Source: DASUAO01 sp035763745
GTDB lineage: Bacteria > Actinomycetota > Acidimicrobiia > IMCC26256 > PALSA-555
Assembly: GCA_035763745.1 (NCBI GenBank)
Contig: DASUAO010000014.1
Location: 1 to 64,000, forward strand
Direction: 5' to 3'
Length of the DNA: 64,000 bases
In this document: piece after piece, positions 32,052 to 40,274 of the stretch
Layout: each line of letters starts with the position of its first letter
Numbering within the stretch: position 1 is the stretch's first letter
Position numbers and translations under genes: made by a program
Notes under the pieces: model-generated
Told to the model about the DNA's origin: nothing
Databases searched by the model: none
What the model saw: only the letters and a program-made list of their open reading frames with translations

Positions 32052-33733
32052 GCGACCTCGAGCTCGTCGTCCGTGGCGGGACGGTGGTGGACGGGACCGG
32101 CGCGCCCGCCCGCCGGGCCGACGTCGGCGTGCACGACGGCCGCGTCGTCGTCGTGGGCGAGGTCGATGAAGCTGCCGACCGCGTGATCGACGCCGAGGGG
32201 ATGCTCGTCACGCCCGGGTTCGTGGACATCCACACGCACTACGACGCCCAGCTCGCGTGGGACCCGACCGCGTCGCCGGCGTCGTGGCACGGTGTCACGA
32301 CCCTGCTCACCGGCAACTGCGGGTTCACCCTCGCGCCGTCGAAGCCCGACGACCTCCCCTGGCTCCTCCAGATGCTCTCGCGGGTCGAGGGCATGTCGGC
32401 CGACGCGCTCGCCCAGGGCGTTCGGTTCACGGGCGGGACGATCGGGGACTTCCTCGTCGGCCTCGACGGCAACGTCGGCGTCAACGTCGGTGTGAACGTC
32501 GGCCACTGTGCCGTGCGCCGGTTCGTGATGGGCGACGATGCGTCCGAGCGGGTGGCCACCGACGCGGAGATCGCGGAGATGGCCCAGCTCGTCCGGGACG
32601 CGATGACGGACGGCGCCGTAGGGTTCACATCGTCGCAGCTCGATCTGCACGTCGCGCACGACGGTCGGGGTGTGCCGTCGAACCATGCCGCGCCGGAGGA
32701 GCTGATCGCGCTCGCGTCGGTGCTCGCGGAGTTCGGGCGCGGATCGATCGAGTTCATCCCGCGCACCTTCCTCGAGGGCTACTCCGACGAGGACCGCGCG
32801 CTGATCCGCGCCATGGCGACGGCGTCGGGGCGTCCCGTCCACCTCAACACGCTGACGATGATGCCTCACGCGCCGGACGGCTGGACTCGCAGTCTCGAGT
32901 TCGTGGAGACGGCCGCAGCCGAGGGGCTCGAGCTGCACCCGATGTTCGCGAGCAACCGCCAGGGTGCGCACTTCACCCTGGGCGCGACCTTCCTCTTCGA
33001 TGAGATGCCGAGCTTCCGGGACACGCTCACCCTCCCGTCCCCCGCGCGCGAAGCCCGCCTGCGGGATCCCGCGGTCCGCGAGCAGATGCGTGCCGAGATC
33101 GCGGACCCGACCGGTCGGTCGTTCGTGTTCGTGTGGCAGGTGCTCCGGATCGAGACGGTGAAGCACGAGCGCAACCGCCAGTGGCTCGACAAGAGCGTCA
33201 GCGAGCTCGCCGAGGCGACCGGTGCCGACCCGCTCGACGCGTTCCTCGATCTGTCGCTCGACGAGGATCTCGAGACGCAGTTCGTGCTCGCGGCGCCCCC
33301 CGACCGCCGGCGCCTGGAGGCGACCGCGCGGATGATCGCCTCGACGTCCGTGATGGCCGGCAGCTCCGACGGCGGCGCGCATCTGCTGTCGTTCTGCGGT
33401 GCCGACTACCCCACGCGCCTGCTCACCGAGTGGGTTCCGGACACGCTCTCGCTGGAGGCAGCCGTCGCGCGCCTCACGTCGATCCCCGCGGCCGCGTATG
33501 GCGTGGAGGGACGCGGCGTGCTCGCAGAAGGCGCCGCGGCCGACATCCTGGTGATCGACCGGGAGGCGCTGTCGACCCCGGACGCGCCGCGGTACGTGCG
33601 CGACTTTCCCGCGGGCTCGGGACGCTTCGTCGTCGACGCCGAGGGATACCGGGCCGTGGTCGTGAACGGCGAGACGCTCCACGACGACGGGACGTGGACC
33701 GGCGCCACCCCGGGCCAGGTCCTGCGCGGCTGA
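32048..33733 (+). CDS. N-acyl-D-amino-acid deacylase / D-aminoacylase-type amidohydrolase
   Basis: 561 residues. Starts LELVVRGGTVVDGTGAPARR, the urease-like composite beta-sandwich, then DIHTHYDAQLAWDP (HxH metal motif) and TGNCGFTLAP, later HCAVRRFVMG and a SDGGAHL motif near the active-site end. Family enzymes hydrolyse N-acylated D-amino acids; many actinobacterial members are uncharacterised. GTG start overlaps the previous stop. Ends at a perfect hairpin shared with the convergent membrane protein. Confidence 0.83.
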   Translation: MSDLELVVRGGTVVDGTGAPARRADVGVHDGRVVVVGEVDEAADRVIDAEGMLVTPGFVDIHTHYDAQLAWDPTASPASWHGVTTLLTGNCGFTLAPSKPDDLPWLLQMLSRVEGMSADALAQGVRFTGGTIGDFLVGLDGNVGVNVGVNVGHCAVRRFVMGDDASERVATDAEIAEMAQLVRDAMTDGAVGFTSSQLDLHVAHDGRGVPSNHAAPEELIALASVLAEFGRGSIEFIPRTFLEGYSDEDRALIRAMATASGRPVHLNTLTMMPHAPDGWTRSLEFVETAAAEGLELHPMFASNRQGAHFTLGATFLFDEMPSFRDTLTLPSPAREARLRDPAVREQMRAEIADPTGRSFVFVWQVLRIETVKHERNRQWLDKSVSELAEATGADPLDAFLDLSLDEDLETQFVLAAPPDRRRLEATARMIASTSVMAGSSDGGAHLLSFCGADYPTRLLTEWVPDTLSLEAAVARLTSIPAAAYGVEGRGVLAEGAAADILVIDREALSTPDAPRYVRDFPAGSGRFVVDAEGYRAVVVNGETLHDDGTWTGATPGQVLRG

Positions 33734-33773
33734 CGCGTCGGACGGCGTCGCCGCGGCGTCAGTCCGACGCGTC
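33732..33773. terminator. Perfect 12-bp hairpin over both convergent stops
   Basis: Arms GACGCGTCGGAC and GTCCGACGCGTC pair perfectly with an 18-nt loop. The left arm starts in the D-aminoacylase TGA and the opposing membrane protein stop lies in the loop. Confidence 0.65.
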
Positions 33774-34184
33774 CTCCGGCACGGTGATCCCGAAGAACGC
33801 GGACGCCGCCGCGACCGCGGTGCCGAGAAACGTGGCGGCGAGGCTCCGGAGCAGCGGCGTGGACGAGCCGAGCCGCACGAGGCACACGAGCATCGCGATC
33901 GCCCCGAACGCCGCGTACACGACCGAGTACGTCGCGGCGAACCGCTTGGGCGGCCCCGGGTTCGTGGCCGCGCTCCCGAGCGCAAGGGCGAACACGCCGC
34001 CCACGACGCCCGTGAGCGAGACGGCGAACAGGTCGTAGGAGTCCCCGCTCCCACCGGCGCCCACGCCGAGCGTCGCGGCGACCTCGCGACCGGCCACGAC
34101 GACGAACCCCCCGAGCAGGCCGATCAGCGACACCTTCAGTGCCAGGGTGGGACCGGGCGCGCCTCGTCGGGTGGTCGTGGTCAT
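33759..34184 (-). CDS. Small membrane protein, unknown function
   Basis: 141 residues with four hydrophobic segments (LKVSLIGLLGGFVVVAG, LFAVSLTGVVGGVFALALG, TYSVVYAAFGAIAMLVCLV, LRSLAATFLGTAVAAASAFFG). No conserved motif recognised. GGAGGAG lies 4 nt before the ATG at 34184. It stands alone between two amidohydrolase loci. Confidence 0.65.
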   Translation of the reverse strand: MTTTTRRGAPGPTLALKVSLIGLLGGFVVVAGREVAATLGVGAGGSGDSYDLFAVSLTGVVGGVFALALGSAATNPGPPKRFAATYSVVYAAFGAIAMLVCLVRLGSSTPLLRSLAATFLGTAVAAASAFFGITVPEDASD

Positions 34185-34294
34185 GGTGCTCCTCCTGCGG
34201 GACCGGTGCTCACGGGCCCGGGCGGACTCGTGTGGCCGTGGGTCGGGCGATCGGATGGCGACGCAGCCCGGCGGCGAGCGTGACGGCCCGGCGG

Positions 34295-34300
34295 TACCCT
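34295..34300 (+). promoter_or_regulatory. -10 element TACCCT before the 34337 amidohydrolase
   Basis: TACCCT overlaps the left end of the palindrome at 34299-34314, which would cover the transcription start. A transcript from here would keep the GGAGGT site before ATG 34337. Confidence 0.4.
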
Positions 34301-34314
34301 GGCGGAAGTGTCAG
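34299..34314. promoter_or_regulatory. CTGAC-N6-GTCAG palindrome, one mismatch
   Basis: CTGGCGGAAGTGTCAG matches the recurring palindrome at 9 of 10 specified positions, 22 bp upstream of an amidohydrolase start. Confidence 0.5.
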
Positions 34315-34336
34315 GAACCCGCGCGGAGGTGCACCG

Positions 34337-35617
34337 ATGGACCTGAACGACATGATCATCGTGAGCGTCGACGACCACGTCGTAGAGCCTCCCGACCTGT
34401 TCGACGGCCGGCTGGCGAAGAAGTACGCCGACGTCGCGCCCTACATCGTCCACAAGGACGACGGCACGGACGTCTGGAACTTCCTCGGTCGCGAGTTCCC
34501 CAACGTCGGCCTGAACGCCGTGGCCGGGCGCCCGAAGGAGGAGTACGGGATCGACCCGACCTCGTTCGACGAGATCCGCGCTGGCTGCTTCGACGTCGAG
34601 AAGCGCGTCCTCGACATGAGCGCCAACGGGGTGCTCGGCTCCCTCAACTTCCCGTCCCTCCCCGGGTTCGCGGGACGCGTGTTCGGCGAGCTCGACGACA
34701 AGGCGGCCGGACGGGCCCTCACCGAGGCCTACAACGACTGGCACATCGACGAGTGGTGCGGGTACGCACCCGAGCGGTTCATCCCACTCGCCATCCCGAT
34801 GATCTGGGACCCCGAGGCCACCGCGGCGGAGATCCGTCGCGTCTCGGCGAAGGGGTGCCATGCGATCACGTTTCCCGAGAACCCGGTCCCACTCGGTCTC
34901 CCGAGCCTCCACTCCGACCACTGGGACCCGGTCTGGCAGGCCGTCTCCGACACCAACACCGTCGTCTGCATGCACATCGGGTCGTCGTCCCAGCTGGTGA
35001 TCACCGCGCCCGACGCGCCGATGGACGTGATGATCGTCCTCCAGCCGATGGCCCTCGTGCAGTGCGCGGCCGACCTCGTGCACTCGCCGATCTGGCGCAA
35101 GTTCCCCGATGTGAAGATCGCGCTGTCGGAGGGCGGGATCGGCTGGGTCCCCTACTTCCTCGAGCGGCTCGAGCACTCCTACCAGACGCACAAGGCGTGG
35201 ACGGGAGCCGACTTCGGCAGCCAGAGCGCCGCTGAGTTCTTCATGGAGCACGTGATCCTGTGCTTCATCACGGACCAGGTGGGGCTCGAGCTGGTGCGCG
35301 ACCACATCGGCGTCGAGCGAGTGACCGTGGAGACCGACTACCCGCACTCCGACGCCAACTGGCCGTACGCGCCGGAGACGCTCGCCGCGCAGTTCGCCAA
35401 GACCGATCTCACCGACCCCGAGATCGACGCGATCACGCACCTCAACGCGATGCGGGAGTTCTCCTACGACCCGTTCTCGGTCCGGCCGCGCGAGCAGTGC
35501 ACCGTCGGTGCGCTGCGAGCCGAGGCCGTCGGGGTCGACACCGACCCGGTGGCGAAGGGGCGACGGTTCGAGCACCGGAAGGGCGTGACCGCCACCGACC
35601 TGGCCGTCAACGCGTGA
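34337..35617 (+). CDS. Amidohydrolase-2 family metal-dependent hydrolase
   Basis: 426 residues, homologous in layout to the 30906 protein: SVDDHVVEPPDLF at the start, CMHIGSSS in mid-barrel, LSEGGIGWVPYFLER and VETDYPHSDANWP near the end, where the metal ligands lie. Such hydrolases are abundant in soil and marine actinobacteria and may open or decarboxylate ring-derived acids. GGAGGT precedes ATG 34337. It is followed, with GTGA overlap, by a small membrane protein. Confidence 0.83.
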   Translation: MDLNDMIIVSVDDHVVEPPDLFDGRLAKKYADVAPYIVHKDDGTDVWNFLGREFPNVGLNAVAGRPKEEYGIDPTSFDEIRAGCFDVEKRVLDMSANGVLGSLNFPSLPGFAGRVFGELDDKAAGRALTEAYNDWHIDEWCGYAPERFIPLAIPMIWDPEATAAEIRRVSAKGCHAITFPENPVPLGLPSLHSDHWDPVWQAVSDTNTVVCMHIGSSSQLVITAPDAPMDVMIVLQPMALVQCAADLVHSPIWRKFPDVKIALSEGGIGWVPYFLERLEHSYQTHKAWTGADFGSQSAAEFFMEHVILCFITDQVGLELVRDHIGVERVTVETDYPHSDANWPYAPETLAAQFAKTDLTDPEIDAITHLNAMREFSYDPFSVRPREQCTVGALRAEAVGVDTDPVAKGRRFEHRKGVTATDLAVNA

Positions 35618-35874
35618 CCGAGCCGGCCGACGCCGGCGCTCCCGCCCCGCTCCCGCCCCGGGAGCCGCGGTCGTTCGTGACCCACGCGGCCGTCGACGCG
35701 GTCATCGCGTTCCTGGCGACGGCGATCGTCCTCTACTTCCTCGGCGCGCCGCTGTGGGTGATGATCCTCGTCGCGTGGGTGCTCGGGATCGCCGCAGCCC
35801 CGTTCACGGTCGGATGGGAGGCCCGTCAGCTCGCCGAACGTGAAGCCGACGCGACGTCGGACCCGGATGCCTGA
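35614..35874 (+). CDS. Small membrane protein
   Basis: 86 residues: a Pro-rich N-terminus, two adjacent hydrophobic stretches (AAVDAVIAFLATAIVLYFLG and LWVMILVAWVLGIAAAPF) and an acidic C-terminal tail, likely a two-helix hairpin. GTG start overlaps the amidohydrolase stop. Function unknown; co-translation suggests association with that enzyme or its substrate at the membrane. Confidence 0.65.
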   Translation: MTEPADAGAPAPLPPREPRSFVTHAAVDAVIAFLATAIVLYFLGAPLWVMILVAWVLGIAAAPFTVGWEARQLAEREADATSDPDA

Positions 35875-35877
35875 CCG

Positions 35878-37116
35878 TCAGCCGACGGGCCCGGGGATCC
35901 CGGTCGCCTCGTAGCCCCGGGCGTTCGCAAGGACGTTCGACGCGTACTCGTTGGAGTGGTTGTACGCGAGGTAGGCCCGGCGGAGCGCGGCGTCGCTCGT
36001 CATCTGTCCGGCTGCGGTGCACAGGTAGCGTCCCGCGCCGTACGCGGCGTCGTACACGTTGTTCGGATCGGAGACACCATCACCGTTCCCGTCGACCTGG
36101 TAGCGGCGCCAGGTACCGGGGATGAACTGCATCGGCCCGACGGCACGATCCCAGACCGAGTCGTCGTCCCATCGTCCGCCGTCGGAGTCGGCGATCGCCG
36201 CGACACCGGGCGAGCCGTCGAGCGCGATCCCGACGATGCGCGGCGCGGTGTTGCCGTTGGCCACGAGCTGCGCGCCGCCGTAGCGGCCGTGGTTCGACTC
36301 GATGCGCCCGATCCCCGCCAGCATCCACCAGCGGATCCCGCACGACGGTCGCTCGAGAGCGAGCGCACCCTCGGCCCGGAGGTACGCGTCGAGCGCGGCG
36401 AGCGGGATGCCGAGACCGGCCACGGCTCCACCCGCGACGCTCGCAGCCGCCTGGACCCGGAGCCGCGCCACGGCCCGCTCGGCGGAAGGACGCTCGTACT
36501 GCTCGACGACCTCGAGCCGGGCCTGCACGGTGACACGCACGCCGGCGAGCCGCGCGGTCTCCGACGTGGCGCGCGAGCGAGCCAGCTCGGCCCGATCCAT
36601 CGCGTCGCGGAGCGCTCCCGACAGGTCGGAACCGAGCTGACGGACCCGCTGGGCGTCCATGACGTTGTCCGCCTGGAGCAACGCCTCGGCCTGCCATGCC
36701 GTCCCGCCCTTGGAGTAGACGAGCGCACCGAGCCGTCGGAGGTCCGCCTCGGCCCGGACGAGCTCGGCGGCCGCCTCGCGCTGGACCTCGTCGAGCTGGG
36801 CGAGGCGCGCATCGATCGAGACCACCCTCGCCTGCAGGGCCGCGACTTCAGCCACGAGCGCGCCGAGCGCCGCCTCGGCGTCGGCGAGCGCCTTCACGTC
36901 CCGGGCCGCGGTCCCGTACTCGAGGGCCACCCCGACGAGCCGGGGATCGAGCCCGGGCAGGAGACCGGCACCCTCAGCCGGCGCGACCGAGGGGGTGTCC
37001 GCGTGCGCGCCGGCCGCGATGCTGAAGCTGAGGAGCACGACCGCGACGAGGAGCGTCCCGCCGCGCGCGGCGAGCCGAGCCGCCCGCGGCCGCCGCCCCT
37101 GCGGTGTCCGGACCAT
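35878..37116 (-). CDS. Secreted lytic murein transglycosylase with coiled coil
   Basis: 412 residues. Signal peptide (LLVAVVLLSFSIAAGAHA), a long helical, coiled-coil-forming region (about 50-215, rich in Ala/Glu/Arg heptads), then an SLT/MltB-like domain with the catalytic Glu in GRIESNHGRYGG, GPMQFIPGTWRRY and a Ca-like DGNGDGVSDPNN loop. It would cleave glycan strands of peptidoglycan, perhaps held at the divisome by the coiled coil, as for actinobacterial cell-wall hydrolases. Start has a GGGAG site. Confidence 0.84.
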   Translation of the reverse strand: MVRTPQGRRPRAARLAARGGTLLVAVVLLSFSIAAGAHADTPSVAPAEGAGLLPGLDPRLVGVALEYGTAARDVKALADAEAALGALVAEVAALQARVVSIDARLAQLDEVQREAAAELVRAEADLRRLGALVYSKGGTAWQAEALLQADNVMDAQRVRQLGSDLSGALRDAMDRAELARSRATSETARLAGVRVTVQARLEVVEQYERPSAERAVARLRVQAAASVAGGAVAGLGIPLAALDAYLRAEGALALERPSCGIRWWMLAGIGRIESNHGRYGGAQLVANGNTAPRIVGIALDGSPGVAAIADSDGGRWDDDSVWDRAVGPMQFIPGTWRRYQVDGNGDGVSDPNNVYDAAYGAGRYLCTAAGQMTSDAALRRAYLAYNHSNEYASNVLANARGYEATGIPGPVG

Positions 37117-37192
37117 GTGCTCCCATCGGCACCGATGGCCCTGCGCTTGACCCGTCCTCGGCGAGTGCCCCGGGTTCTAGGCTCCGAAGCGT

Positions 37193-37350
37193 ATGGCGGT
37201 GACAGTGGTGCCCGTCCATGGGGCTGGCACGGGGCGTGGTGCCGGGAACGCGTCCGCCCACTCCTCGGCGAGGCCGGGGCCGAGGCGATCGGCGTCGACT
37301 TGTCCGCCACGGCGAGAGCACCGAACCCCGACCTCGCCCGCCAGGACTGA
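37193..37350 (+). pseudogene. Decayed alpha/beta-hydrolase remnant
   Basis: From ATG 37193 the frame reads MAVTVVPVHGA and then loses sense, while the next frame reads WHGAWCRERVRPLLGEAGAE and IGVDLSATA, the N-terminal HGAWHGxW...VDL motif of an alpha/beta hydrolase. One base is missing after 'gc' near 37225. The rejoined frame ends after about 53 residues, whereas full hydrolases have 220-280, so the gene is both frameshifted and truncated. A TAGGCT element 9 nt before the ATG still looks like a leaderless promoter. Confidence 0.72.
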
Positions 37351-37378
37351 TCCGCATCCCCGAGCGAGGAGGCACGTC

Positions 37379-37795
37379 ATGAGCGAACCGTCCGAGTCCG
37401 AGACCTCGACCCGAGCGCGCTACGAAGCCCAGGCCCAGGCCGCCCTCGAGCGACTCCGGGGCCAGGTCGACGAGCTGCGGGTGCAGGCCGACCTCGCCCA
37501 GGCCGAGGCGCGCGACCGGCTGCACCAGGGGCTGGAGGCCTTGCGAGCCCGACAAGCCGAGGCCAAGACCAAGCTCGACGAGGCGCAAGCGGCCGGCACC
37601 GATGCCTGGAAGGCACGGGCCGCCCAGGCCGAGGCCATCGTCGACGACCTCGGCGAGACCTTCTCGAAGCTGGCGACCGACGTCCAGGTCGCGGTCGACG
37701 CTGCCGCCACCGCCGCGAGCAAGGCTCGCGCCACGTTCCTGGAGGAGTGGAACAAGCTCCGATCGGAGCGTTCGAGTCTGCTCGAAGACGAGTGA
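37379..37795 (+). CDS. Alanine-rich coiled-coil protein
   Basis: 138 residues, almost entirely helical with Ala/Glu/Gln/Arg heptad character (about 12-125) and no signal or membrane segment. It resembles phasin-like or structural coiled-coil proteins, but no family can be assigned. GAGGAGG lies just before ATG 37379, a strong ribosome-binding site. A methyltransferase gene follows 10 bp downstream. Confidence 0.68.
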   Translation: MSEPSESETSTRARYEAQAQAALERLRGQVDELRVQADLAQAEARDRLHQGLEALRARQAEAKTKLDEAQAAGTDAWKARAAQAEAIVDDLGETFSKLATDVQVAVDAAATAASKARATFLEEWNKLRSERSSLLEDE

Positions 37796-37805
37796 ACCGG
37801 GCGCG

Positions 37806-38555
37806 GTGACCTCGGCGCACGAGCGGCGCAACCGCGCGTTCTGGGATGCCGACGCCGACGACTACCAGTCCCTCCACGACCCCCAGCTCTCGGAGCCCCG
37901 GGTCTGGGGCGTGTGGGCCGTCCCCGAGGACGAGATCGACGTGCTCGGCCCGACCGCGGGCTGCGACGTGCTCGAGCTCGGATGCGGCGCAGCGCAATGG
38001 TCCATCGCCCTCGCTGGCGGCGGTGCCCGCTGCGTCGGGCTCGATCTCTCGATCGCCCAGCTCCACCACGCGGGGCGCGGTCGAACCGAGGCCGACGTCG
38101 CGGTCCCGCTCCTGTGCGCGAGCGGCGAAGCGGTCCCGCTGCGCGACGCATCGTTCGACGTCGTGTTCTGCGACCACGGGGCGTTCTCGTTCTGCGACCC
38201 CGATCGCGCCGTTGGCGAAGCCGCGCGCGTGCTCCGACCGGGCGGGCGGCTCGTCTTCAACCATTCGACCTTGTTGCACACCCTGTGTTGGGACGTCGAC
38301 GCCGATCGCGTCCGCAGGAAGCTCCGACGCCCGTACTTCGGCGCCATGCGCTACGACTGGGACGACGGCACCGTCGACTTCCACCTCACCTACGGCGAGT
38401 GGATCCGATGCTTCGTACGACACGGGCTCGTCGTCGAGGACCTCGTCGAGCTCCGACCGCCGCCGGGCGCAAGCACCACCTACGACGGCTACGCCCCGGT
38501 GGAGTGGGCGCGGCAGTGGCCCGCGGAGGAGATCTGGCGACTGAGGAAGGGCTGA
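37806..38555 (+). CDS. Class I SAM-dependent methyltransferase
   Basis: 249 residues with the SAM-binding VLELGCGAAQWSIALAG motif, the acidic VGLDLS after strand 2, DASFDVVFCDHG and LRPGGRLVFNHS. Methyl acceptor unknown; the C-terminal part is typical of small-molecule methyltransferases. GTG 37806 follows the coiled-coil gene by 10 bp, suggesting co-transcription. Converges with an acyl-CoA ligase. Confidence 0.85.
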   Translation: MTSAHERRNRAFWDADADDYQSLHDPQLSEPRVWGVWAVPEDEIDVLGPTAGCDVLELGCGAAQWSIALAGGGARCVGLDLSIAQLHHAGRGRTEADVAVPLLCASGEAVPLRDASFDVVFCDHGAFSFCDPDRAVGEAARVLRPGGRLVFNHSTLLHTLCWDVDADRVRRKLRRPYFGAMRYDWDDGTVDFHLTYGEWIRCFVRHGLVVEDLVELRPPPGASTTYDGYAPVEWARQWPAEEIWRLRKG

Positions 38556-38574
38556 GTCGACCCGATACGGTGCG

Positions 38575-40182
38575 TCAGCGTCGGTCGAAGGTCACGCCGG
38601 CGCGTTCGCGGTCCCACGTCGTCGCGGTCACGCCGTCGTCGCGCAGCTCGTACTTGAGGACCCGACCGACCGGGTTGCGCGGCAGGTCGGACCGGAACTC
38701 GACGAAGCGGGGTACTGCGAAGTACGGAACGTGGTCGATCGCCCATCGACAGAGCGCTTCCTCCGACAGCGTGGACCCTTCCACCAGGACTGCCGTCACC
38801 TTCACCTCGTCCTCGCCCAGCTCGCTCGGCACCGAGTGCACCACGACGTCGGCGATGTCCTCGTGACCGTGGAAGATGCGTTCCATCTCGAAGCTGGAGA
38901 TGTTCTCACCGCGCCGGCGGAGGTAGTCCTTCTTGCGGTCGACGAAGTACAGGAAGCCGTCGTCGTCGAGACGCCCCAGGTCGCCGGTGTGGAACCAGAG
39001 GTTGCCCAGGACCGAGAGCGTGTCCTCGGGGCGGCCCCAGTAGCCGGTGAACATGACGTTCGGGCGCGTCGGCCGGCACACGATCTCCCCGATCTCGCCG
39101 GCGGCGACGGGGATGTCGCGCTCGTCGACGAGGCGGACCTCGAACTCGTGGTCGTTGGGCTTGCCTGCTGCGCCCGGTGGGTTCACCTCGCCCGCCGGGA
39201 GCATCGAGATCAGCGAGGCCTCGGTGAGGCCGTAGCCCCCACTGAAGGTCGCGCAACCGAAGCGGTCCCGCCAGAGCGCATCGGTCGCCGGCGGCATCGG
39301 TGCCGCCGCGCACACCCGGAGCCGGTGCCCGGCCTGGTCCGGGTGATCCTCGGCCTCGGCGATCAGGATCGCCAGCGAGCCGAGGAGCGACACCATGGTC
39401 GCCCCGGTTCGCTTGACCTCGGGCCAGAAGCGCGAGACCGAGAACCGACGCACGATCGCCGCGCTCCCACCGTTGATCAGCGTCCCGACGACACAGATCG
39501 AGATCGCGTTGAAGTGGAACAGCGGCAGCGGCGTCAGGACGACGTCGTCGGGACGGCGCTCCCAGGCGCGGGAGATCTGCTCGGCGAGGGCCACGATGTA
39601 GTGCTGCGGGAGCATGCAGCCCTTCGAGGGCCCGGTGGTGCCCGCGGTGTAGATGAAGCACGCCAGGTCGTCGGGGCGGACGTCGATGCCCTCGACCGCC
39701 CGCTCGGACGCCGACGCGAGCACACCGTCCCACGCGTGCGTCGCGACCGCCGCGATCTCGGTATCGGGCTCGCCGGTCACGATGCACGACGTGAGGTCGG
39801 GCATGTCGGAGCCGGCGATCGCGGCGACGCGCGAGGCGAAGTCGCCCTGGACGACGATCACCTTCGACCCCGAGTCGGCGAGCTGGTGGCGGAGGAACTC
39901 GCCCTTGTACGCGGTGTTGATCGGGACCTGGATGGCCCCCAGCTTCAGCGCGGCGAAGAACGTGATCACCTGGGCCGGCGAGTTCTCGAGCAGCGTCGCC
40001 ACGCGATCCCCGCGCCCGACGCCCAGGTCGGTGAGGACATGGGCGAGGCGATTGCTCGCCGCGTCGACCTCCCGGGCCGAGAACGCGTCGCCCTCGAAGT
40101 CGAGGTACGTGCCGTCGGGATCGGTCCCCAGGCGGTGCGCGAGCGCATCGAGCACGGTCGCGTCGTTGCCGAGGGCTCCCAT
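38575..40182 (-). CDS. AMP-dependent acyl-CoA ligase (CaiC-like)
   Basis: 535 residues of the ANL superfamily with P-loop YTAGTTGPSKG, FHTGDLGRLDDDGFLYFVDRKKD and a C-terminal LPRNPVGRVLKYELR, where the usual Gly-Lys is Gly-Arg, as in several crotonobetaine/carnitine-CoA ligase relatives. It likely activates a medium, branched or quaternary-amine acid. The ATG at 40182 lies beside a perfect palindrome whose spacer contains the -10 (TAGTGT), so repression would be direct. Confidence 0.84.
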   Translation of the reverse strand: MGALGNDATVLDALAHRLGTDPDGTYLDFEGDAFSAREVDAASNRLAHVLTDLGVGRGDRVATLLENSPAQVITFFAALKLGAIQVPINTAYKGEFLRHQLADSGSKVIVVQGDFASRVAAIAGSDMPDLTSCIVTGEPDTEIAAVATHAWDGVLASASERAVEGIDVRPDDLACFIYTAGTTGPSKGCMLPQHYIVALAEQISRAWERRPDDVVLTPLPLFHFNAISICVVGTLINGGSAAIVRRFSVSRFWPEVKRTGATMVSLLGSLAILIAEAEDHPDQAGHRLRVCAAAPMPPATDALWRDRFGCATFSGGYGLTEASLISMLPAGEVNPPGAAGKPNDHEFEVRLVDERDIPVAAGEIGEIVCRPTRPNVMFTGYWGRPEDTLSVLGNLWFHTGDLGRLDDDGFLYFVDRKKDYLRRRGENISSFEMERIFHGHEDIADVVVHSVPSELGEDEVKVTAVLVEGSTLSEEALCRWAIDHVPYFAVPRFVEFRSDLPRNPVGRVLKYELRDDGVTATTWDRERAGVTFDRR

Positions 40183-40188
40183 CGCGAT

Positions 40189-40204
40189 CTGACACTAGCG
40201 TCAG
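40189..40204. promoter_or_regulatory. CTGAC-N6-GTCAG palindrome containing the -10
   Basis: CTGACACTAGCGTCAG. Its centre contains the minus-strand TAGTGT -10 of the ligase at 40182, and it lies 70 bp upstream of the OsmC gene on the other strand. Confidence 0.75.
40192..40197 (-). promoter_or_regulatory. -10 element TAGTGT inside the palindrome
   Basis: TAGTGT on the minus strand ends 9 nt before ATG 40182. Confidence 0.45.
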
Positions 40205-40274
40205 GTCCCGCGCGGGCCGATGGGCACCGGGACCGATCCGGCGCCGACGGGCGCGTCGAGACACGGAGGTCGCG

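Noticed and set aside
31769..34054. Long open frame antisense to the D-aminoacylase
   Set aside because: Composition is Arg/Ser/Pro-rich and the sense strand encodes a clear amidohydrolase; a GC-bias shadow.
35871..35881. CTGACCGTCAG between convergent stops
   Set aside because: Same arms as the operator motif but spacer of 1; coincident with two stop codons, so probably chance.
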